A DNA stretch of 9,950 bases from Bacteroidales bacterium (lineage in GTDB: Bacteria; Bacteroidota; Bacteroidia; Bacteroidales; GCA-2711565). Where the stretch lies: assembly GCA_029938505.1 (NCBI GenBank), contig JAOZUV010000046.1, forward strand, positions 1 through 9,950. The letters are read 5' to 3'. Position numbers and translations under genes: made by a program. Positions 1 through 5,379 of this stretch are shown here, piece after piece (positions within the stretch are counted from its first letter, which is position 1; each line of letters starts with the position of its first letter). A model generated the notes under the pieces. That model was given only the letters and a program-made list of their open reading frames with translations. It had not been told where the DNA came from and searched no databases.

Positions 1-95
1 CAGCCAGTCCGTCAGATCCACCACCACCAGGCTTTGTAAAAGCAGAACCTCTTCCGTCAAAAGAAGAGGAGCAAAAGAAATCATATAATGGGTAA
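1..95 (+). CDS. 3' end of unidentified proline-rich protein (partial)
   Basis: An open frame entering from the left edge (first full codon at base 3) gives about 30 residues ending in a TAA at 93-95. The tail has a run of four prolines, then GFVKAEPLP, then a charged stretch (SKEEEQKK) and ends SYNG. The next gene starts inside it at 88, so the two overlap by 8 bp, the normal geometry of co-translated genes; the other two forward frames stop at 37-39 and 86-88. The composition suggests a disordered hydrophilic tail. I do not recognise the family. It could be the end of a biosynthetic enzyme or of a short precursor peptide of the same cluster; the window cannot decide. Confidence 0.5.
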   Translation, partial: ASPSDPPPPGFVKAEPLPSKEEEQKKSYNG

Positions 96-1212
96 TATCC
101 CTTTAGTTGCGACGATTTCGGGTCAATGTGCTGTTTGGTTTCAAGAAAGTAATCAGTATGTAATAATGAGTCCAATCGAAGCAGAGGTTTTATTAAAAAT
201 TTATAAAAATGATGAAACTTCTGCCATTAAAAAATTCTACGAAGAAAAAACAGAATATGAGCTGGATGATATTATAATCAGAGTTCAGAGCTTAGTTGAT
301 CAGCAAAAAAAAATAGCAAAATCTGTATCTGATGTTATACAGGGAGATATTGGTGAAACTCCTACGGAATTTTCTCGTAAGAGATTTTATAAAATTAGCA
401 ATAAAATATTTTTTGTAGAGTATGAAACTGCTGAATTAGAATTTCAAATCCACCATAAATTTGCTCATCTAGAAATAGAAAACACAACTTTTATCAGCAA
501 TCATTTTCAAGTGTTTTTAAGTGATGAGATGTATGTACTTAAAGTTGACGATAGAATAATAGGTCAATGGGATGCACAAAATTTGCATTATTTGACAGGT
601 AAATTCTCGATGGAGCTTTTGAATAGTTTTTACGATAAAACAGAAGATGATTGGTTAGCAGTATTGCATGCATCTGTGATTAGTGATGGTGAGAATTGTT
701 TATTGTTTGCTGGCGATTCAGGAAATGGGAAAAGTACTGCTGCAGCAATTTTAATGGCGAATAATTTTCATTTAATTGCGGATGATTTTGTTCCCCTTGA
801 TACTTCTTCTGAAGTAAGGTTTTTCCCAGCGGCATTATCTGTGAAAAGACAAGCTCTGAGTGTATTATCTGAAAAATTTCCCGAACTCAATGATGTTAAA
901 GAAATTTATTTTGAACAATTAAATAAGACGGTGAGATATTTAGCTCCTTCCAATGATTTTAGTCAAGATTCTTATCCCTCAAAGGCAATAATTTTTATTA
1001 AATATAATAAAGATGTTTCTTTTGAATTAAAAAGAATTCGGAATATTGAAGCTTTTCAAGAATTGGTTCCTGATACTTGGATTTCTCAAATATTTGAAAA
1101 TGTTGAGAGATTTATGGAATGGTTTTCAAACATACCCTGTTATCGTTTAGAATATTCAAACAATGATGAAATGCTATTATCCATAAAATCTCTTTTTAAA
1201 GATGAATTATAA
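88..1212 (+). CDS. PqqD-like / HPr kinase-like fusion protein
   Basis: This 374-residue protein appears to have two parts. Residues about 1-80 resemble a PqqD-type peptide-binding domain: a short beta-strand region (QYVIMSPIEAEVLL), then two helices. Residues about 185-370 form an HprK-like kinase domain: LHAS at 193-196, a Walker A loop GDSGNGKST at 209-217, and IADDF at 230-234 as the Walker B/base region. True HPr kinases are bifunctional and carry a separate N-terminal domain, absent here. HprK relatives of this kind occur in RiPP clusters (the paeninodin lasso-peptide kinase, SynChlorMet ScmC), where the partner PqqD protein presents the precursor. A peptide or small-molecule kinase role is therefore inferred. 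The start overlaps the upstream frame by 8 bp and the stop overlaps the next gene by 11 bp. The kinase fold is well supported, the PqqD assignment less so, and the substrate is unknown. Confidence 0.75.
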   Translation: MGNIPLVATISGQCAVWFQESNQYVIMSPIEAEVLLKIYKNDETSAIKKFYEEKTEYELDDIIIRVQSLVDQQKKIAKSVSDVIQGDIGETPTEFSRKRFYKISNKIFFVEYETAELEFQIHHKFAHLEIENTTFISNHFQVFLSDEMYVLKVDDRIIGQWDAQNLHYLTGKFSMELLNSFYDKTEDDWLAVLHASVISDGENCLLFAGDSGNGKSTAAAILMANNFHLIADDFVPLDTSSEVRFFPAALSVKRQALSVLSEKFPELNDVKEIYFEQLNKTVRYLAPSNDFSQDSYPSKAIIFIKYNKDVSFELKRIRNIEAFQELVPDTWISQIFENVERFMEWFSNIPCYRLEYSNNDEMLLSIKSLFKDEL

Positions 1213-2269
1213 GGATACCCTTTTGTTTATTGGTGAAAGTATCACTTTAGATAACTATCCAGAGCGTACACCTAAGATTCGTAAAATTATCAAATCTGAG
1301 GAAGTAGATTGGGAAAGATTTGTTTGGGTAGGTAGTAATCACTTATTACTACCCACCATTTATATGCAATATAAACGTGCCGATTTATTGAAAGAATTGG
1401 ATGCTGAATTACTAGAACATATGCGTCATATTTATCAGTTAAATTTGGAACGTAATGAGGCTATATTACACCAAACTCAAGCAATCATAAAGCTATTAAA
1501 CAAACATCAAATCTATCCGCTGTTTTTAAAAGGTGTTGGGAATTTATTGGACAATCTTTATGTCGATATTGGTGAACGTATGATAGGGGATATTGATTTT
1601 TTATTACCCGAAGATGAAGTTATTCCTGCTGCTGAGATCCTCAAAAAAGATGGATATAAAGAGTTAATAGCTTTCTCAAAAAAGGCTTTAAAATATGCAA
1701 GGCATTACCCAAGATTGATAAAGGATAATGAAATTGCTAGTATAGAAATTCATCATCGGATTGTTAAAACACCCTTTGATAAAAGGCTTAATTTCGACAT
1801 TATCAATGAATCAAAAAAGAAATTAAATTTAGATCATATTGTTTATGTTCTCTCAGATACATACCAGATTATTTTTAATATGATGATTGTTCAAATGAAT
1901 GACAATCAGAAGTTCCGACCCCACATTAATCTTAAGCATAGTTATGATTTACTTTTATTATCTAAACGAAAAGAACCTTTAAAAACCTTAGGTGATTTCA
2001 GGTTTTATTTTCAAAGATTAAATAATTATTTGGCAATGTCTTCAATACTATTAGGAAACTCTAAAAGTCTAGCATTTAAAGAAAACAAGCTTACTGCTTT
2101 TTATATTCAAAAGCAGATGTTCGACATTAGGTATGTGAAATGGGCAAAAATAAAAATGATTTTATTTTACCGATTATATGCTTATTTGAGTCAATTTGTA
2201 CAAGCATTCTATAAAAGCAGTGTACGTTATACCTTGTCAAAGCGTTTGTTCAAACGATTATTCAAGTAG
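1202..2269 (+). CDS. Nucleotidyltransferase family protein (NTP_transf_5 type)
   Basis: This 355-residue protein carries the hallmarks of the NTP_transf_5 branch of minimal nucleotidyltransferases. These are FLKG at 108-111, R126 followed by the metal-binding GDIDFLL at 129-135 (Asp130 and Asp132), and IEIHH at 181-185 with the further acidic/His site. The C-terminal half is helical and ends in a basic tail (SKRLFKRLFK). Members are commonly encoded beside HprK-like kinases and PqqD-like proteins in lasso-peptide, exopolysaccharide and exosortase loci; their substrates are mostly unknown. Here the start lies inside the 3' end of the kinase gene (11-bp overlap), so the two are almost certainly co-translated and probably act in one modification pathway. 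No terminator is evident downstream before the next promoter. Family call is confident; biochemical role is not. Confidence 0.8.
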   Translation: MNYKDTLLFIGESITLDNYPERTPKIRKIIKSEEVDWERFVWVGSNHLLLPTIYMQYKRADLLKELDAELLEHMRHIYQLNLERNEAILHQTQAIIKLLNKHQIYPLFLKGVGNLLDNLYVDIGERMIGDIDFLLPEDEVIPAAEILKKDGYKELIAFSKKALKYARHYPRLIKDNEIASIEIHHRIVKTPFDKRLNFDIINESKKKLNLDHIVYVLSDTYQIIFNMMIVQMNDNQKFRPHINLKHSYDLLLLSKRKEPLKTLGDFRFYFQRLNNYLAMSSILLGNSKSLAFKENKLTAFYIQKQMFDIRYVKWAKIKMILFYRLYAYLSQFVQAFYKSSVRYTLSKRLFKRLFK

Positions 2270-2347
2270 GAACCCAGAATGCATTTGTTCTAAATTAACA
2301 GATCTGATAAATAAGAAGTCTTAAAAATTTGTTAAACTAATACTGTT

Positions 2348-2380
2348 TTGAAATTAAATATGTAGGAATGTATATATTTG
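2348..2380 (+). promoter_or_regulatory. Bacteroidota-type promoter for the DUF6132 gene
   Basis: The -7 box TATATTTG at 2373-2380 matches the consensus TAnnTTTG. A TTG at 2348-2350 (within TTTTG) can serve as the -33 box, with a 22-bp spacer that is slightly longer than the usual 19-21. The predicted transcript would begin near 2387, only a few bases before the ATG, so the leader would be very short. Confidence 0.55.
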
Positions 2381-2393
2381 CATTTAGAAATAA

Positions 2394-2645
2394 ATGATGA
2401 TGAGCAAAGACGGAAAAGAGAAAAAAACATTTTTACAAAAAATAAAGGCATTATTCCCCTTATTAAGTATTATTGGGTTGTTTGTAGGAGCCTTGGGTGG
2501 CTATATTTATTATTTAAAAGTGGGTTGTGTTGATGGAACTTGTGCCATCACATCAAATCCATGGAGAAGCACACTTTATGGCGCATTGATGGGTTATTTG
2601 CTTTTCGATATGTTTAATCGAAAACCAAAAACAAAGAAAGAGTAA
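2394..2645 (+). CDS. Small two-helix membrane protein, DUF6132 family
   Basis: An 83-residue protein of unknown function. A lysine-rich N-terminus (1-19) precedes a first membrane segment at about 20-42, which contains GALGGYIYY. A loop with VGCVDGTCAITSNPW at 43-57 follows, then a second membrane segment at about 58-74, and a lysine-rich tail. The GC-x4-TC-x-ITSNPW signature and the GALMGYLL start of helix 2 are, as I recall them, the diagnostic features of the DUF6132 family, common in Bacteroidota. The two cysteines (45 and 50) could form a disulfide or bind a ligand; that is inference. Three consecutive ATG codons (2394, 2397, 2400) make the exact start uncertain by two residues. It has its own promoter and ends at a shared hairpin terminator facing the gap gene. 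Confidence 0.8.
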   Translation: MMMSKDGKEKKTFLQKIKALFPLLSIIGLFVGALGGYIYYLKVGCVDGTCAITSNPWRSTLYGALMGYLLFDMFNRKPKTKKE

Positions 2646-2679
2646 TTGAGTTAACTGTGACCATGTTGTTTATAAAAAA

Positions 2680-2709
2680 ATAAAACCCTAATGTTATTTA
2701 GGGTTTTAT
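2680..2709. terminator. Bidirectional hairpin terminator between the DUF6132 gene and gapA
   Basis: A perfect 12-bp inverted repeat: ATAAAACCCTAA at 2680-2691 pairs with TTAGGGTTTTAT at 2698-2709 around a 6-base loop. Read on the - strand the stem is followed by a T-run (complement of the A-run ending at 2680), so it should stop gapA transcripts strongly. On the + strand the following bases are only moderately T-rich, so it is weaker in that direction. Confidence 0.85.
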
Positions 2710-2745
2710 CAAAATTGTTTTTCGAGTATAAACTATAATCAGGAC

Positions 2746-3747
2746 TTATTCAAAATCCATAAATAAGCCGATTAAATCAACTACCCGATTCGAATAGCCC
2801 CATTCATTGTCGTACCAACTCAGTGTTTTAACAATTCGTTTCCCAAGTACTTTAGTGTATTCAGAGTCATAAATACTTGAGTATCCATTGCCCACAATAT
2901 CCAAGGAAACTAATTTTTCATCGGTATATTGTAAAATGTTTTTCATGCTTTTTGATGCAGATGCAATCCTAACGGCTGCATTAATATCTTCAACCGTTAC
3001 ATCTCTTTCCAGTTCTACCACTAAATCAACTACTGAACCATCAGGAACTGGCACTCGACAAGCCAAGCCATCTAATTTCCCTTGTAATTCAGGAATAACT
3101 TTACCCACTGCTGCTGCTGCTCCAGTAGTTGTTGGAATGATATTTTCTGCTGCAGCTCGTCCTCTTCTCCAGTCTTTATGTGGAACATCAGCTAGTCGTT
3201 GATCATTGGTATAGGCATGGGTTGTTGTCATTAAGCCTTCTTTAATTCCAAATGCATCATTTAAAACTTTTGCCATTGGAGCCAAACAATTTGTTGTACA
3301 ACTGGCATTGGAAATAATGCGATGTTCGGGTTTTAATCCATCATCATTTACTCCAATTACAATGGTAAAATCAATTTCATCTTTAGCAGGAACCGTTAAA
3401 ATAACCCGATCTGCACCTGCCTCCAAATGTTGTTCAAGCTCTTTTTTAGTACGAAAAATTCCAGTAGCCTCAATAACTACATCAATTTCAAGCTCTTTCC
3501 ATGGAAGTTCAAGAGGGTTTTTTATGCTCATCATCTTTACTTTTTCATTGGGAGTAATTAAATAATCTCCTTCCAAATGAACATTTTGTCCAAATCCTTG
3601 CATGACAGAGTCATATTTTAATAAATATGCCAGTACTTCGTTGTCAAATAAATCATTGATTGCAATCACTTCAATGTCTTTTCTACTATTTAATATTCTA
3701 AATACAGAACGACCAATTCTTCCAAATCCATTAATAGCTATCCTCAT
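2746..3747 (-). CDS. gapA: Type I glyceraldehyde-3-phosphate dehydrogenase
   Basis: A 333-residue canonical cytosolic GAPDH that oxidatively phosphorylates glyceraldehyde-3-phosphate to 1,3-bisphosphoglycerate with NAD+. All landmarks are present. The N-terminal Rossmann motif is NGFGRIGR (6-13) and Asp32 (INDLFD) points to NAD preference. The catalytic loop is SCTTNC with nucleophile Cys150, and the general base is His177 (THAYT). The S-loop runs to RRGRAAAENIIPTTTGAA, Arg231 binds phosphate, and the C-terminal motif is WYDNEWGYSNR (311-321). Length is normal for the family. The ATG overlaps the stop of the upstream GAPDH-like gene as ATGA and is preceded by a near-perfect Shine-Dalgarno site, so it is translated as the second gene of an operon. 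A strong hairpin terminator lies about 35 bp beyond the stop. Confidence 0.97.
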   Translation of the reverse strand: MRIAINGFGRIGRSVFRILNSRKDIEVIAINDLFDNEVLAYLLKYDSVMQGFGQNVHLEGDYLITPNEKVKMMSIKNPLELPWKELEIDVVIEATGIFRTKKELEQHLEAGADRVILTVPAKDEIDFTIVIGVNDDGLKPEHRIISNASCTTNCLAPMAKVLNDAFGIKEGLMTTTHAYTNDQRLADVPHKDWRRGRAAAENIIPTTTGAAAAVGKVIPELQGKLDGLACRVPVPDGSVVDLVVELERDVTVEDINAAVRIASASKSMKNILQYTDEKLVSLDIVGNGYSSIYDSEYTKVLGKRIVKTLSWYDNEWGYSNRVVDLIGLFMDFE

Positions 3748-4760
3748 TGTGCACCTCCTTTCTTATCAATTTTGTTATACGTCATAATTACATCTACCAC
3801 TCTTGCTGCAACGGCCAGAGAAGTGTGATACCAGGATAAAATTTTAATCATTCGCCCAGGTGATTTCATTACAGATTGTTTATCAAATACAACAGAGTGG
3901 CAGTTTCCAACAACATCAGTAGAAACAATCGGGTCATAAACAACTTCAATAATATTTTTATGTTCTTTTGCCTTTTTTTCCATTAGATCAGTAATCATTT
4001 TAATGCTAACATTTGGATCTTTCAAAATAGTTGTTAAATCGAGCAATGAGCCATGGGGTACTGGAACATTTAATGCAGTTCCTTCAATTCGTCCTGAAAA
4101 TTCAGGAAGAATTTTTTGTATCATTTTTGGTGATGGCGAATCGTTTGGTATAATGTTTTCAGCAGCCGAACGACTCCGACGAAAATCGTCTCCAGCTCTA
4201 TCACGTAAAGGTTGATCAGAAGTGTAAGAATGCACGGTTGTAAGCATGGCATAATCTACACCAAAAGCTTCATCAAATATTTTTAAAATATTGGCTGTGG
4301 CATTGGTTGTTGCCGAGCCAGCAGAAATTAGTTTATCTGAAGGTTTAATAGTATGTTCGTTTACACCCATTATAACAACCCTGTCGATATCATCTTTTGG
4401 TAAATGAGTAATAATCACTCGCTTTGCTCCTGCATCAATATGTTTTTGCATGTGTTTTGCTGACCAGAATTCTGGAATCCCATCAATAACAACATCCACA
4501 TCAAATATATCCCAAGGGATGTCTCCAGGATTTCCACCTTCCATAATACGGGCTTTCCCGTTTTTAGAGACTAAGAAATTCCCTTCTAAACTTACATCAA
4601 TTTTATTTTTTGATTCGGAAACCAATAAATAGTGTAAAATATCTGGTTTTCCAATATCTGCAATTGCGACAATTTCTATTAATTCATTTTCTAAACACAT
4701 GCGATAGATGTGACGTGGAGCTTCTCCAAATCCCATTAATCCAACTCTTATTTTTTTCAT
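3744..4760 (-). CDS. GAPDH-like paralogue lacking catalytic residues (putative pseudoenzyme)
   Basis: A 338-residue protein that aligns with GAPDH almost without gaps, yet the key residues are changed. The Rossmann turn reads GFGEAPR (10-16) instead of GFGRIGR. The catalytic loop is SATTNA (149-154), with Ala150 (codon GCA) for the nucleophilic Cys and Ala154 for the second Cys. Asn231 replaces the phosphate-binding Arg, NDSPSP replaces TTTGAA after ENIIP, and HTSLAVAAR replaces DNEWGYSNR. Conserved parts are the His177 region (TVHSYTSDQ) and the S-loop (FRRSRSAAENIIP), which in GAPDH forms intersubunit contacts. The reading frame is intact and overlaps gapA by 4 bp, so it is not a decayed gene. 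It probably has no GAPDH activity; it may assemble with or regulate the active enzyme, or bind another ligand. AGGAG sits very close to the ATG. Confidence 0.85.
   Translation of the reverse strand: MKKIRVGLMGFGEAPRHIYRMCLENELIEIVAIADIGKPDILHYLLVSESKNKIDVSLEGNFLVSKNGKARIMEGGNPGDIPWDIFDVDVVIDGIPEFWSAKHMQKHIDAGAKRVIITHLPKDDIDRVVIMGVNEHTIKPSDKLISAGSATTNATANILKIFDEAFGVDYAMLTTVHSYTSDQPLRDRAGDDFRRSRSAAENIIPNDSPSPKMIQKILPEFSGRIEGTALNVPVPHGSLLDLTTILKDPNVSIKMITDLMEKKAKEHKNIIEVVYDPIVSTDVVGNCHSVVFDKQSVMKSPGRMIKILSWYHTSLAVAARVVDVIMTYNKIDKKGGAQ
3753..3761 (-). promoter_or_regulatory. Strong Shine-Dalgarno site for gapA
   Basis: On the - strand AAAGGAGGT is followed, six bases after AGGAGG, by the gapA ATG. 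The same bases encode the Lys-Gly-Gly near the C-terminus of the upstream GAPDH-like protein. Most genes in this window lack such a motif, so strong re-initiation at the coupled gapA start is implied. Confidence 0.8.
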
Positions 4761-4834
4761 ACTCCTATTTTTTATAATAAACGTAAAAACACCAACACAA
4801 TTTTAATAAAATACTTTGAATAAATATACTCAAT

Positions 4835-5194
4835 TTATGGCTTTAGACTAAAGAGTTCATCTCTAAGTTTTTTAGTAAGAGAGGATACTATTAGCTCATA
4901 GGAGTGGTCTATTAAGTCCCATACCAACTTATCTGTTAGGTTACCCGTTAAATTTAAAGTATTCCAAAGTTGTTTGTTCAAATGATAACCCGCTTGTACT
5001 TCAGGATACCTTTCTCTTAATTGAATTGCTTTTTCAGGGTCACATTTTAAACTTATTTTCAAATCTCCATCCAGACTTATTATTGCAAACATTTTATTCA
5101 TCACTTTAAAAACAAGGGTTACATCATCAAAAGGAAAGCCTTCAGTCACGCCTTTTTTTGATAAACAGTATTCTCTAATTTCTTCTATATTCAT
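4835..5194 (-). CDS. MmcQ/YjbR family protein
   Basis: A 119-residue protein of the MmcQ/YjbR (DUF419) family, a small CyaY-like alpha/beta fold sometimes annotated as DNA-binding; its cellular role is poorly defined. Recognisable elements are IREYCLSKKGVTEGFPF near the N-terminus, then the strand region VFKVMNKMFAIISL and LKISLKCDPEKA. Next is the C-terminal signature GYHLNKQLWNTLNL with DKLVWDLIDHSYELI. The length is typical. A GTG one codon upstream (5195-5197) could also start the frame, but the ATG at 5194 is preferred and gives an 18-base leader from the candidate -7 box. The gene lies 74 bp upstream of the GAPDH-like gene on the same strand; I see no terminator between them, so read-through into the gap genes is possible. 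Confidence 0.85.
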   Translation of the reverse strand: MNIEEIREYCLSKKGVTEGFPFDDVTLVFKVMNKMFAIISLDGDLKISLKCDPEKAIQLRERYPEVQAGYHLNKQLWNTLNLTGNLTDKLVWDLIDHSYELIVSSLTKKLRDELFSLKP

Positions 5195-5219
5195 CACTCG
5201 TAATTTAAAATTTACTACA

Positions 5220-5227
5220 CAAATTTA
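5220..5227 (-). promoter_or_regulatory. Candidate -7 box for the YjbR-family gene
   Basis: On the - strand this reads TAAATTTG, matching TAnnTTTG, with the expected start of transcription about 18 bases before the ATG at 5194. No TTG lies at the usual -33 distance, so support is partial. Its expected -33 region overlaps the divergent promoter at 5232-5261. Confidence 0.4.
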
Positions 5228-5231
5228 ATAA

Positions 5232-5261
5232 TTGCAATTAAATTAAAATGAATTAACTTTG
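5232..5261 (+). promoter_or_regulatory. Bacteroidota-type promoter for the carboxyltransferase operon
   Basis: TTG at 5232-5234 (-33) is separated by exactly 19 bp from TAACTTTG at 5254-5261 (-7, consensus TAnnTTTG). Transcription should start near 5268, leaving a leader of about 110 bases before the ATG at 5380. This is the best-formed promoter in the window. Confidence 0.75.
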
Positions 5262-5267
5262 CACAGC

Positions 5268-5379
5268 TTTGAGGGAAAGTTTTTAATCGTTGTAATCAAG
5301 TTCCGAATGTGTCAACAACTGAAAACCATTTGCCCTCTTTTTGTTTTTAACGATTAGTTTATCAAAAAAAGTAAGAGAT
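5268..5379 (+). other. Leader (5' UTR) of the carboxyltransferase operon
   Basis: About 112 transcribed but untranslated bases, long compared with other leaders here. Two complementary pairs are visible: GAGGG (5271-5275) with CCCTC (5333-5337), and TAATCGTT (5284-5291) with AACGATTA (5349-5356). They cross rather than nest, so they would form a pseudoknot if both paired. I do not recognise a known riboswitch, and chance complementarity is possible. Confidence 0.35.

Noticed and set aside
1..2269. Idea that the left genes are a mobile or recently transferred island
   Set aside because: No transposase, integrase, tRNA, attachment site or flanking repeat is visible; somewhat higher AT content alone is not enough.
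2888..3787. Three + strand open frames opposite gapA
   Set aside because: They lie antisense to a highly conserved GAPDH, have low-complexity Ser/Thr-rich or mixed composition and no recognisable domains or start signals; they are shadows of its codon use.
4003..4632. Two + strand open frames opposite the GAPDH-like gene
   Set aside because: They are antisense to a clear protein-coding frame and their translations show no domain; shadow frames.
4778..4785. Possible -7 box TACGTTTA upstream of the GAPDH-like gene on the - strand
   Set aside because: It lacks the final G of TAnnTTTG and has no TTG at the -33 distance, so a dedicated gap promoter cannot be claimed; read-through from the YjbR gene is equally possible.
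5341..5379. In-frame TTG extension of the carboxyltransferase
   Set aside because: The extra 13 residues do not resemble the family N-terminus, and ATG 5380 gives the normal length and start.
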